Assembly (NCBI GenBank): GCA_900547505.1
Contig: URGY01000066.1
Location: forward strand, 1 to 8,989
Length of the DNA: 8,989 nt
Origin: an uncultured Collinsella sp.
Lineage (GTDB): Bacteria > Actinomycetota > Coriobacteriia > Coriobacteriales > Coriobacteriaceae
Direction of reading: 5' to 3'
Shown here: positions 1-7,174 of the stretch, piece by piece
Layout of the letters: each line of letters opens with the position of its first letter
Numbering within the stretch: the first letter of the stretch is position 1
The notes under the pieces: model-generated
Told to the model about the DNA's origin: nothing
What the model saw: the letters and a program-made list of their open reading frames with translations, nothing else
The model's database searches: none
Program-made: the position numbers and the translations under genes

Positions 1-47
1 GAGATGCAGCGTAGTCTCGTGGGCTCGGAGATGTGTATAAGAGACAG
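1..47. other. Nextera i7 sequencing adapter (non-genomic)
   Basis: This is artificial library sequence. Positions 29-47 are the 19-bp Tn5 mosaic end (AGATGTGTATAAGAGACAG) and 14-28 are the Nextera read-2 segment GTCTCGTGGGCTCGG. From memory of the adapter design, 1-5 (GAGAT) is the tail of the P7 oligo and 6-13 (GCAGCGTA) is an 8-base i7 index. The right end of the window carries the same adapter and its last three bases agree with the same index. The genome begins at 48. Any protein read through here on the minus strand gains an artificial tail beginning CLLYTSPSPRD. Confidence 0.97.
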
Positions 48-1228
48 CCTTTTTTGTAATTTGGACAGTCAGTCCCATAATGCAAATAGGTAACTTTATC
101 TACTTCACTCGTGGGCCAACGCGCATCGGTATAGAGTTCAGTCGTCCGCGCCTCATCTGGATTTCGCGGAAGGAAAGGGATGCGGGCGGAAACTTTGCCG
201 TCCTTTTCAGTTATATATGCCCGCTCGACTTCTTCGCCCGCATAAGCGAAGAACACCTTTCGTGCAGCAGAATCTGCCTGTTTTTCCGGACCCTCGCCAA
301 GCGGTTTCTCATTTGCCAGGCGCTGGCGATAGTAGGCCTTCGCGCGATCGAGCGCCACTTGCGGTTCCCACGTAACGCTCGAAGCGTAATGCGGATTTTG
401 AGCACCAGAGAGATCCGTTAGACTTTTCACACGCTCCCACATGCAAGAACAGCTGCTGACCGAGCCCTTGTCAGACCCGCCACAATCCGCCAGCCAAGCG
501 CGCTCTTTAGCCTTCGCCGTGTCCTCAGAAGCCTTCCGCAGCTCCTCGGCCGCACGCTCTAAATCATCTGATGTGTCTTTAATGGTATCGGTCGAGATCT
601 CTGACCCTTTGAGCGCAGCGAAGTCCGACTCGGATGTCCTGGGCACGGCAAGCGCCGTACCGGTATAGGCCACACTATCGGTATCCTGCGCCGACACCGC
701 CTGCGTGGCACGCGCGGCAATCAGATACGGCAGAGCCGTCTCGATTTTCTGCAAGCCTTCCGATGCGCTTTTGGCAAACTTGTTGCGCGTTTTAATGATC
801 TCAATCCCGGTGTCGACCATATTGCCGGCAACTGGTTCGGCACCTGGGATGAGAATGGCAACCAGGCCCGTCCCGATTGTGGCAAACCCCGCTAGCCCCA
901 GACTCAAGATGCTCGCATCAACCACCGTGGCAGCCGTGTGATAGGACGACACCACGTTGGCACCCGCCAGCGCGCCGCTATCGGCCGCCACCTGGGTATC
1001 CCCGGCACGCGACATGCTCCATATCGCCGCCGTCGACGAAAACAGCAGCGTGAGCACCACCAAGATGACCACCGCAGAGGAAAGCGTGGTGTAGGCACCG
1101 TCTTCGATAAACAGGTCGATACCGGCTCGACCCATAAAGCCGCCTCGCTTGCGATGGCAGCTCGGACGGCGCGTCAAAACGCGTCTAGACCAGAAACGCT
1201 TAATCCCATGCAGCAATCCACGAATCAT
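48..1228 (-). CDS. TadG-like Flp pilus assembly protein, membrane-anchored, 3' end missing
   Basis: Last visible gene of the tad operon, open for 393 codons into the left adapter, so the stop and C-terminus are missing. The ATG at 1228 is chosen because GGAGGGAG sits 6 nt upstream; it overlaps the tadE end by 29 nt. An in-frame ATG at 1135 has no comparable ribosome site. The protein has a very basic leader (residues 1-35, many Arg/Lys), a membrane segment at about 51-70, and the sequence QVAADSGALAGA at 79-90, which resembles the AAD.ALAGA signature after the anchor in TadG/TadE-like proteins. A second hydrophobic stretch lies at 105-129. A charged, probably helical stretch (218-247) and a region with four cysteines (249, 260, 262, 388) follow. 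The bulk is inferred to be extracellular. The distal half has lower G+C than the operon. TadG-like is a family-level guess; the C-terminal domain is unrecognised. Confidence 0.8.
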
Positions 1229-1736
1229 AATCTCCCTCCAGCCATTCGGGACGTGATTGATACGAGACATCGACCTTGAGCTCAACGTAGCCGCCCTCGG
1301 CGGTACCACCCATAACCTGCGCAAACGCACCGATCACAGGCAACGGCTTGACCTCGCCGGAAACGGACACGGACGAGACGCCGCCCGCATCGGCCCGGCT
1401 AAGCTCGACATCCCACGACAGCGGCCCGCCGGCATGAAAGATCGAAACGTTGGGCACTGCGGCAAGCCGGCGGAGGGTGAACTCCTTAAGATCGTCGTCC
1501 TCCGCCGTCGTCGTGGTCATGAGCCGCGCGGTCTCGGCGGCGGCAGACTCCATGACCGCGCGCGCATAAAGCAGGCACACCGGTTGCAGTGCGAGAAGGA
1601 TGAGCGTCAGAAACGTCGGCAGCAAAAAAGCGGCCTCGACCGTAGATTGCGCCCGGTCCTCGCGCGCGATATCAATACAACGCGATGTCCTTAGCGCCCG
1701 CAGCGGCGTCGATAACCGACGTCGAGGCAACGCCAT
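1200..1736 (-). CDS. tadE: TadE-like pseudopilin (Flp pilus assembly)
   Basis: A 178-residue TadE-family protein. It carries a class III-type prepilin motif, REDRAQS then TVEAAF (residues 25-37), followed by a long hydrophobic helix (about 35-61) and a helical spine with AVMESAAAETARLM. The rest (about 75-178) is predicted to be outside the membrane. In known Tad systems TadE/TadF are processed by the prepilin peptidase TadV and are needed for pilus assembly. The start is uncertain. The only ATG in a sensible place is at 1736, 65 nt inside the preceding pilin-like gene in another frame, with no good ribosome site; it gives a 31-residue basic leader comparable to the 37-residue Flp leader. The alternative is a rare ATT start at 1676, overlapping the upstream stop. 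The frame stays open upstream to about 2027, but that part is the shadow of other genes. Confidence 0.85.
   Translation of the reverse strand: MALPRRRLSTPLRALRTSRCIDIAREDRAQSTVEAAFLLPTFLTLILLALQPVCLLYARAVMESAAAETARLMTTTTAEDDDLKEFTLRRLAAVPNVSIFHAGGPLSWDVELSRADAGGVSSVSVSGEVKPLPVIGAFAQVMGGTAEGGYVELKVDVSYQSRPEWLEGDYDSWIAAWD
1232..1239 (-). promoter_or_regulatory. Ribosome binding site that fixes the TadG-like start
   Basis: The minus strand reads GGAGGGAG followed closely by ATG at 1228; the GGAGG core (1235-1239) is 6 nt from the ATG. It lies inside the last codons of tadE, so the downstream gene is probably translated by ribosomes finishing tadE. It favours the ATG at 1228 over the internal ATG at 1135, adding a 31-residue basic leader. 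Confidence 0.7.
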
Positions 1737-1890
1737 GGGATGCCGCCCGCTCAACCAGCGCCGCCAAGTGCCCATCGGTGCCAGCACGCCAAAGCCCCAC
1801 AATCGCCAGCACGATCGATAACAGCGCCACCGTGACGATGGCGTATTCGACCGTCGCCTGGGCAGATTCCTCACGCAGAATGCCATGCAT
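1672..1890 (-). CDS. Short second pilin-like protein (Flp/TadE-type prepilin)
   Basis: A 72-residue protein with a short leader MHGILREESAQA, then TVEYAIV and a hydrophobic helix (about 14-34). The motif REESAQATVEYAI closely parallels QEESAQGTTEYAI of the Flp pilin upstream, so it is a likely class III prepilin or minor pilin. The residue before the predicted cleavage point is Ala12, not the Gly of Flp, so processing may differ. The 38-residue tail (HLAALVERAASHGV...) is Ala-rich and probably a continuation of the pilin helix. The ATG at 1890 lies 1 nt after the upstream stop, with AGGAGG at 1900-1905 (9-nt spacer) inside the upstream gene's last codons. It could instead be a truncated TadE-like protein; a single short domain fits a minor pilin better. 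Confidence 0.82.
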   Translation of the reverse strand: MHGILREESAQATVEYAIVTVALLSIVLAIVGLWRAGTDGHLAALVERAASHGVASTSVIDAAAGAKDIALY

Positions 1891-1891
1891 T

Positions 1892-2455
1892 TCACGATCC
1901 CTCCTTTGAGCTTATTGTTTGCGGGACCAGACGCACGGCGCGCAGACGACACGAAGCATCGCCAGCATCCGCGGCAACCGTCACCATATCGACCCAGCCG
2001 CGCCCATCGCGCACGATGGCGCCCCATACGTTGCCCTTAATATCGAGATAACCGCTCAGGGCGAGCTGGGCCGTTGGCACCTCGCGGTAGGCGCGTAACA
2101 TATCCGCCGCTGCCTCGGTCATCGGTCGGTCCTCGGACCATGCAAGCCGGACCGCAATCGCGTTGTCCTCAGGTGAATCCGTCGCAGTGCCAGACCGCTT
2201 GTCGAGCGTCCGCAGAAAGGTTTGCGCCGTGACAGCGACATCCGAATCGTCCGCATCTCGCATCTCATCTTTTTGAGACGCCACCGCCGAATCTGAGCCC
2301 GAATCGAAGGCGGCCCCAGGACGCTGCTGCCGCGCGGCGTTAAGCCCCCAAAGCACCGCCGCTATCGCCACGGTCAGGCAAGCAAACACCAGCAGCACCC
2401 CGATGGGGCGCTCGCCCTCTACAAGCTGTTGATGCCCTCGCTGATAGCGTTCCAT
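1892..2455 (-). CDS. Unrecognised single-pass membrane protein in the tad operon
   Basis: I do not recognise this 187-residue protein. It has a short charged N-terminus (1-17), one clear membrane helix (about 18-38, IGVLLVFACLTVAIAAVLWGL), an acidic Ser/Asp-rich linker (about 44-75) and a compact C-terminal domain (about 76-180). That domain contains QTFLRTLDKRS, MLRAYREVPTAQLALSGYL and WGAIVRDGRGWVDMV. There is no class III prepilin motif, so it is not an obvious pilin. The layout (anchor, linker, extracytoplasmic domain) and the position between flp and the second pilin suggest an accessory factor of pilus assembly; this is inference. The ATG at 2455 overlaps flp by 37 nt and has only a weak ribosome site. 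A GTG at 2398 (residue 20) is possible but would remove the charged segment before the membrane helix. Confidence 0.8.
   Translation of the reverse strand: MERYQRGHQQLVEGERPIGVLLVFACLTVAIAAVLWGLNAARQQRPGAAFDSGSDSAVASQKDEMRDADDSDVAVTAQTFLRTLDKRSGTATDSPEDNAIAVRLAWSEDRPMTEAAADMLRAYREVPTAQLALSGYLDIKGNVWGAIVRDGRGWVDMVTVAADAGDASCRLRAVRLVPQTISSKEGS
2394..2412 (-). promoter_or_regulatory. Hairpin just after the flp stop codon
   Basis: On the minus strand, AGCGCCCC, a 3-nt ATC loop and GGGGTGCT can form an 8-bp stem (one G-U pair) that starts 7 nt past the flp stop. No T-run follows, so it is not a classical terminator. A shorter competing stem, GGGC/GCCC, shares its 5' arm. Such a structure could stabilise the 3' end of a processed pilin mRNA or slow ribosomes entering the next gene. 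Chance pairing in GC-rich DNA is a real alternative. Confidence 0.3.
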
Positions 2456-2652
2456 AGATCTTGGACCTTGCCCTTAAATGCGACAATGGCAATGATGGCG
2501 ATCACCACGAGCACGCCGACCAAGATGGCGTATTCGGTGGTGCCCTGCGCACTCTCCTCCTGCAGTAGCTCCCCGGCATGCTGGCGAGCGCGAATTGACT
2601 GGCAAACAGCCCAGCTCCAGACCTTGCCAGCAACGTCAGTCATCGTGTTCAT
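2419..2652 (-). CDS. flp: Flp family type IVc major pilin precursor
   Basis: A 77-residue prepilin, the likely structural subunit of the Tad/Flp pilus. The leader (1-37) ends QEESAQG; the mature part would begin TTEYAILVG and continues as a strongly hydrophobic helix (about 41-59) and a short tail FKGKVQDLWNAISEGINSL, typical of Flp pilins. Glu40-Tyr41 is the conserved pair after the cleavage site. Mature length of about 40 residues is in the usual small size range. The leader is longer than the basic leader of many Flp pilins. The ATG at 2652 is well supported: GGGAGGA at 2657-2663 with a GGAGG core 5 nt from the ATG, 10 nt after the tadC stop. Flp is often first in tad operons; here it follows tadC, and I see no convincing promoter of its own. 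Confidence 0.93.
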   Translation of the reverse strand: MNTMTDVAGKVWSWAVCQSIRARQHAGELLQEESAQGTTEYAILVGVLVVIAIIAIVAFKGKVQDLWNAISEGINSL

Positions 2653-2662
2653 GTATTCCTCC

Positions 2663-3304
2663 CTACATCATCCCGCCTGCTCCCAACAGCGGGCCCAATA
2701 TGGACAGAAGCAACGCCGGCAAGATGAGTGTGCCGGTGGGAATCAGCAGCTTGATGGGCGCACGCTCGATCTCGCGCTCGACCGCGGCGCGATGAGCCGC
2801 ACGGATCTCGCGACTTTGAGCGGCCAGTGTCTCGGCAAGTGGGGCACCCAGGGCGAGCGCCTGTCCCACCGTGATGGCAAAGGTCTCGAGCGCTCGCACG
2901 TCCAGGTCGCGCGCGGCGGCCAACAACTCGTCCTCACGCGTGCCCACGCCCACCTGCCACGCCATGCAGGCCCGCTCAAGGCGAAGAGCCAGCACTGACC
3001 GGCGGTTGGCGCAGAAAATCTCAAGCGCCGCATCAAACGAAAGACCGGCCGAAAGACCCAAGCGCACAACATCGATCATCTCGGACACTTCGCCGAGCGA
3101 CACTCGCGCCGGGCCGCCCGCTCCAACCGCGCCCTTCATTCGCGCGGTCAGAGCATCGACCACCGAGCGACCCGCGGCAGCGACCAGCACCGCCTCGCGC
3201 TTGCAGGCCTCTGCGATCTTGCGTGCATCCGCCCGATCCAGACCCGTCGCGACAAATACACTCAGAGCGCACAGGCAAGCCGCAACTGCAACCGGGGCGC
3301 TCAT
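2663..3304 (-). CDS. tadC: TadC, Flp pilus inner-membrane platform protein
   Basis: A 213-residue type II secretion F-like (T2SSF) membrane protein that pairs with TadB to form the platform on which the ATPase TadA acts. It has an N-terminal membrane segment (about 4-22), a cytoplasmic helical T2SSF region (about 70-183, with EMIDVVRLGLSAGLSFDAALE and ETFAITVGQALALGAPLAETL) and a C-terminal hydrophobic segment (about 186-207, LLIPTGTLILPALLLSILGPLL). This is shorter than many TadC proteins of around 300 residues, mainly through a reduced N-terminus. The ATG at 3304 is chosen because it forms an ATGA overlap with the tadB stop. The frame is open upstream to an ATG at 3442, but that stretch is Arg/Cys-rich and lies wholly over tadB. 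Confidence 0.92.
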   Translation of the reverse strand: MSAPVAVAACLCALSVFVATGLDRADARKIAEACKREAVLVAAAGRSVVDALTARMKGAVGAGGPARVSLGEVSEMIDVVRLGLSAGLSFDAALEIFCANRRSVLALRLERACMAWQVGVGTREDELLAAARDLDVRALETFAITVGQALALGAPLAETLAAQSREIRAAHRAAVEREIERAPIKLLIPTGTLILPALLLSILGPLLGAGGMM

Positions 3305-4227
3305 AGCTCCACCCGCATAATGCGCCTGATAACCACCAGGGCAACGGCGTTGAGGGCAAGACCCAGCACCACAGCGCCCGCGCCGGCAGGCGTCGCAAGA
3401 CCGCGACGAAAATCTGCCGAAAGCAGCGCCAACACCGCGCACATGCCCGTCGGCATCGCCGCGACCATATGCGCAGACATGCGGGCCTGCGACGTCTTAA
3501 CATCTAGGCGGCGCTTGAGCTCAATGCGCTCCCCCACCATGCTCGACGCCTCGGACAGTAAGTCGGCAAGCGGAGCGCCGGTGCGCTGTGACACCTTAAG
3601 CGCCAAGGTCACAAGCGAAAGACCGGGGGCGTCGATGCGCACGAGCAAGTCATCGAGCGCGTCGGTCGCCGAGATGCCGCAATCGATCGCCGCCGCCACC
3701 CGCAAAAACTCGGTATGCACCGGTTCTTGCGCATGAGCGCCCACAAAGCGCATGCCCTGGGCCAGCGAATGTCCCGAGGCAAGCGACATGGAAAGTGCGG
3801 TAAACGCCTCGGGCATGGCCTCTTCTGCATCGTGTTGCTCGCGCCGGCTCTCAAAGCCATCCCGAGCGGCGCCAACGGCAATCGGAGCAACAAGTCCCAA
3901 GGCAAATCCGAGGGGCGATAACGACACCATCGTTAGTAAAATGCAGCAGACACCGCTCGAGAGCAGCAGAAACGCCAAACGCCCCGAAGCATCTTCGATC
4001 ACGAGGCCAAGGCGATGCGCCGGAGCCAGCGATGCCCACGAACGGGCGATCTTTTTCAGCAGATCGTTTTCCACCAGCTCACGCGGCAGTTTCTCTGCCA
4101 CCGTCTCGAGCGCCTGACGCGCCAGCTCCGCCGGCGGCACCTGCGGCACACGAGGTTCCGCCCCGCACGCCATCGCGACAGAAAACCCTGCCAAACCCCC
4201 TACGACGAGGGGCACAGCGACCTCCAT
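3301..4227 (-). CDS. tadB: TadB, Flp pilus inner-membrane platform protein
   Basis: A 308-residue T2SSF-family protein. There is a hydrophobic N-terminus (about 4-22), a cytoplasmic stretch (23-80), two membrane helices (about 84-120), the T2SSF core (about 136-250) with the typical MPEAFTALSMSLASGHSLAQGM and VSQRTGAPLADLLSEAS motifs, and two C-terminal membrane helices (about 252-271 and 283-301). With TadC it should form the platform in the membrane that couples TadA ATP hydrolysis to pilin polymerisation. The start at 4227 is supported by AGGAGG at 4235-4240 (7-nt spacer), lying inside the end of tadA. The 28-nt overlap with tadA and the ATGA overlap with tadC imply coupled translation of the three core assembly genes. 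Confidence 0.95.
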   Translation of the reverse strand: MEVAVPLVVGGLAGFSVAMACGAEPRVPQVPPAELARQALETVAEKLPRELVENDLLKKIARSWASLAPAHRLGLVIEDASGRLAFLLLSSGVCCILLTMVSLSPLGFALGLVAPIAVGAARDGFESRREQHDAEEAMPEAFTALSMSLASGHSLAQGMRFVGAHAQEPVHTEFLRVAAAIDCGISATDALDDLLVRIDAPGLSLVTLALKVSQRTGAPLADLLSEASSMVGERIELKRRLDVKTSQARMSAHMVAAMPTGMCAVLALLSADFRRGLATPAGAGAVVLGLALNAVALVVIRRIMRVEL

Positions 4228-5528
4228 TCGTCCACCTCCTCTTGTGTGAGCGTCCCCGACCGCAGGCCTTCTGCGATAAACGGCGGCTCGCGGTCAAGCG
4301 TCCAGGTGCGCTCGGCGGCATCGAAAGTCACATAGCGCTCGAGCTCTACGCCGCCCGACGCGGCGCGACGCACCCCCGAATACGAGGAGACGAAGCGCCT
4401 GCCATCGGCGTGGCGCTCGGACATCACGATGCCGTCGAGCGCCATGGCAATCTGCTCCTCGATGAGCTCGCTCGGCAGATCGATGCCATAACGTGCAAGC
4501 AACGTCAGACGCACCACGGTCTCCTGTTCTGAGCCCGCATGAAGTGTGGTGAGCGACCCGTCGTGGCCTGTGTTCATGGCCTGCAACATGTCGCAGCACT
4601 CAGCACCGCGCACCTCACCCACCACGATGCGGTCGGGGCGCATGCGCAGGGCATTGGTCACCAGGTCGCGGATCGTCACCGCGCCCTCGCCCTCAATTGA
4701 AGCCTCGCGCGCCTCTAGACGCACCACGTGTGGATGATGCGCAAACTTGAGCTCGGCAGAGTCCTCGATCGTCACGATGCGCTCGCCGGTGGAAATCTCG
4801 CATGACAACGCGTTGAGCAGGGTGGTCTTACCAGATCCCGTGCCTCCCGCAACCGCCAGGTCCTGTCTCAGCGACACCGCGCATGACAGCAGCTGCGCAT
4901 ACCAAAGCGGCAGCGACCCCAGCCCCACAAGCTCGTCCAGCGAGCAGATGCGGTCCGAGAACTTTCGGATGGTGAGAATCGGTCCGTCAATCGCCACAGG
5001 CGGAATCACCGCGTTGACGCGATAGCCCGTTTTGAGGCGGGCGTTGACGATGGGGCTGCGCTCGTCGATACGGCGGCCAAGTGGCGAGATGATGCGGTCG
5101 ATAAGCACACGGATCTGCTCATCATCCTCAAACGCATGCTCGATGGGGTACAAGACGCCGCCGCGTTCAAAGAAGGCCGAGCGGCAGCCGTTGATCATGA
5201 TCTCGGTAACGGTGTCGTCCTCGATGAGCGGCTGCAACGGCCCCAAGCCCACCACGTCATCCAAAATCTCGTCGATGATGGTCTCGCGCTCGGGCGTCGC
5301 GAGATCGGTCGGCTCCTCAACATTGAGCGCCGCCTCCACCGCGGGACGCAATTCCGAGCGGGCAAGTACCGGGTCGATATAGGCGCTGATACGCGCCACT
5401 TCGTCGTAACCCATGCGGTCCATCACGGCGCGCTTAGTGCGTCGTTTCACCGCGCGGCGACGCCCCGCATCTACAGGAGCTGCCGCCGCTGCAGCGCCGG
5501 CAGCCTTAATCCTCGTTTGCAGGCTCAT
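4200..5528 (-). CDS. tadA: TadA/CpaF secretion ATPase of the Flp pilus
   Basis: A 442-residue type II/IV secretion ATPase (VirB11-like, CpaF subfamily) that drives pilus assembly from the cytoplasm. Visible motifs: N-terminal domain with [22 protein letters not shown] (93-114); Arg-rich [14 protein letters not shown] (164-177) and LTIRKF; Walker [10 protein letters not shown] (228-236); Asp box TIEDSAEL (253-260); Walker [11 protein letters not shown] (301-310); His box [11 protein letters not shown] (321-331). All catalytic motifs look intact, so it should be active. Length is normal for CpaF. The first 35 residues are Ala- then Arg/Lys-rich and probably flexible. The ATG overlaps the tadZ stop by 4 nt (ATGA) and has GAGGGTGAT at 5534-5542 as a strong ribosome site 5 nt away. 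Confidence 0.97.
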   Translation of the reverse strand: MSLQTRIKAAGAAAAAAPVDAGRRRAVKRRTKRAVMDRMGYDEVARISAYIDPVLARSELRPAVEAALNVEEPTDLATPERETIIDEILDDVVGLGPLQPLIEDDTVTEIMINGCRSAFFERGGVLYPIEHAFEDDEQIRVLIDRIISPLGRRIDERSPIVNARLKTGYRVNAVIPPVAIDGPILTIRKFSDRICSLDELVGLGSLPLWYAQLLSCAVSLRQDLAVAGGTGSGKTTLLNALSCEISTGERIVTIEDSAELKFAHHPHVVRLEAREASIEGEGAVTIRDLVTNALRMRPDRIVVGEVRGAECCDMLQAMNTGHDGSLTTLHAGSEQETVVRLTLLARYGIDLPSELIEEQIAMALDGIVMSERHADGRRFVSSYSGVRRAASGGVELERYVTFDAAERTWTLDREPPFIAEGLRSGTLTQEEVDEWRSLCPSS

Positions 5529-7174
5529 CGCTGATCACCCTCGCGCGACCAGGGAAGCCGGATACGCGGGCGTTCGGTACGCGTTGCACGGTCGGCGACT
5601 ATATCGCTCCAAGGGCCGACGGCGCACCCCAGTTCCACGAGCATCTCGCGCGTGGCCTCGCGCACGCTGGTCGCAAAAGCGCTCGTCTGACCCACTGCCT
5701 CGTCGGCGCGCCCAAACGCCATGAGCGCGGCGAGATCCTGCCCGCCATCGGCGATACGAATCTTGGAGCTCAACGCACAGGCAATCTCAAAGCGCATGGC
5801 GACGTCCTCGTCTGCCCCGCGCGCACCGAACCGGTTGAACACGGCGCTCATGCGCGTGCGCGGCACACCTACTCGACTTGCCAGTTCAATGACGCGCGAC
5901 GCCGATGTCGCGGACGACACCGCCGCATCGCCAACGACCAGGCAACGGTCGCTCGCCGCCACCGCAGCCGCCACGGCATCGCCCCAAAAGACCGAGGTAT
6001 CGATAAAGACCACGTCGGATTCGCGACGCAGGACATCAAGCAGTAGCTCCACCGGACGTGCCATGAGCTCGGCTTGCTCGGGCGCCGCGACGGGACCCCA
6101 GAGCGTAACGCCCGGCGCCACGCGCATCGATGCGGCTACGATATCCGGCTCGGTGAGCGTGCCCGCCGCCGACGGCTCGATAAGTGCCGCCATATCGCGC
6201 GGAGCATCGACGCCTAACAAGTCGTAAAGGTTTCCAAACATCAGGTCCAGGTCGAGCACGGCGGCACGCAAGCCCAACAGCGACGATGCGTGTGCCATGG
6301 TGGCAACGATCGTCGACTTGCCGCAACCGCCCGAACCCGAAATGGCGCAGATGACCGGAGCTCGATGCGGCGAAGCGGCAGCGTCTGCCGGCGGCATCGG
6401 AGGCGGCGGGGCGGGCGTCGGTGACAGCGTCCCCGTCTCCCCCGCCGCAACTACACGCTGCGTCCAAGCCGGCATGGCGGCTTGTTCGGTCTGCGAGGCA
6501 GGCTCGTTCTGCGCAATCTGCTCATGCTGCATCAGCGACAACTCGCCGCACCCGGCAAAGCCCTCAACTTCGTCGAGTTCATCCGCCAGATTCACGCCGT
6601 GCACGTATCCCATATCTACAGCCGGGGAGTCGCCAGCATGCTGCGCCGGCCCTCCAGCGTCATCGCATACAAGGGGGTTCCGGGGGCGCCGACCATGCTC
6701 GGCTTCCGCTTTTCCATAATCATCAACACGCGGGCCTCTTGTAGCGCGAGGCGCCCCGGGTTCCCTATCAACAAAAGCATCGGGCTCAATCGTCATGCGC
6801 CGATCGGAATCAACCGTTCCCTCGCCCGCGCGCCCGTTGCCGCATATACTGTGCGCAGCGATGACCTCGGTCGCCCCCGCGCGAAACAGCCCCTCGATAT
6901 CCGACGGATCGAGCGCTTCTATCAAGACGACCACGCGACTCACGCGGCCTTCGGCCGTCAGGCGCGCAACAGTCTTGCGCACATCTTCGATATCAAACAG
7001 AGACGCCGCGATGATGGCAGCTCCGCGACGCGACGGAAACGCCCGCGCCATGGAAACCAGCCCGTCCAGGTCACCCACGCGAAGCACCTGTGCACCCGCG
7101 TCACGGCCCTCGACTTCCCGCTGCAACAGCCCGTAATCGCCGCACGCGCAGCACGCAAGCCAGATCGCCTTCAT
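5525..7174 (-). CDS. tadZ: TadZ/CpaE-like pilus localisation ATPase
   Basis: A 549-residue protein of the ParA/MinD superfamily as found in tad loci, where TadZ marks the cell pole or site for the assembly machine. Residues 1-109 form a receiver-like domain without an obvious phosphorylation Asp pattern. Residues 110-271 are a long, low-complexity linker with a Pro-rich end (252-262). The ATPase domain covers about 272-515: Walker A GSGGCGKST (280-288), a switch-like VLDLDLMFGNL (306-316) and Walker B VVFIDTS (388-394). The MinD-type signature lysine (KGGxGK) is replaced by Ser281, while the P-loop Lys286 is kept. The ATG at 7174 overlaps the cpaB stop by 1 nt (TGATG); a GTG at 7177 is equally possible, with GGAGG at 7184-7188 serving either. 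Family assignment is firm; the exact localisation role is inferred. Confidence 0.92.
   Translation of the reverse strand: MKAIWLACCACGDYGLLQREVEGRDAGAQVLRVGDLDGLVSMARAFPSRRGAAIIAASLFDIEDVRKTVARLTAEGRVSRVVVLIEALDPSDIEGLFRAGATEVIAAHSICGNGRAGEGTVDSDRRMTIEPDAFVDREPGAPRATRGPRVDDYGKAEAEHGRRPRNPLVCDDAGGPAQHAGDSPAVDMGYVHGVNLADELDEVEGFAGCGELSLMQHEQIAQNEPASQTEQAAMPAWTQRVVAAGETGTLSPTPAPPPPMPPADAAASPHRAPVICAISGSGGCGKSTIVATMAHASSLLGLRAAVLDLDLMFGNLYDLLGVDAPRDMAALIEPSAAGTLTEPDIVAASMRVAPGVTLWGPVAAPEQAELMARPVELLLDVLRRESDVVFIDTSVFWGDAVAAAVAASDRCLVVGDAAVSSATSASRVIELASRVGVPRTRMSAVFNRFGARGADEDVAMRFEIACALSSKIRIADGGQDLAALMAFGRADEAVGQTSAFATSVREATREMLVELGCAVGPWSDIVADRATRTERPRIRLPWSREGDQR

Noticed and set aside
29..47. 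Matching inverted sequence at both ends, resembling transposon terminal repeats
   Set aside because: The sequence is the engineered Tn5 mosaic end joined to Illumina oligos and index, so it is a library artefact and not a mobile element.
80..421. Plus-strand open frame near the left end, with others at 441-668 and 705-941
   Set aside because: All lie opposite the continuous TadG-like frame, which runs through 48-1228 without a stop.
938..1279. Plus-strand open frame over the TadG-like start
   Set aside because: The composition is Arg/His-rich and repetitive, and the opposite strand has a strong ribosome site, a membrane anchor and a TadG-like motif.
1737..2027. Upstream extension of the tadE frame
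   Set aside because: This part overlaps two well-supported genes in other frames and is rich in Arg, Trp and Cys, as expected from an out-of-frame reading.
2666..2760. Possible separate flp promoter at the end of tadC
   Set aside because: The best -10-like string (TATTGG) and -35-like string (TTGCCG) are poor, and the region is coding; I could not support a promoter.
3305..3442. Extended N-terminus for TadC from an ATG at 3442
   Set aside because: The extra 46 residues lie wholly inside tadB, are Arg/Cys-rich, and the ATGA junction at 3304 gives a normal membrane-segment start.
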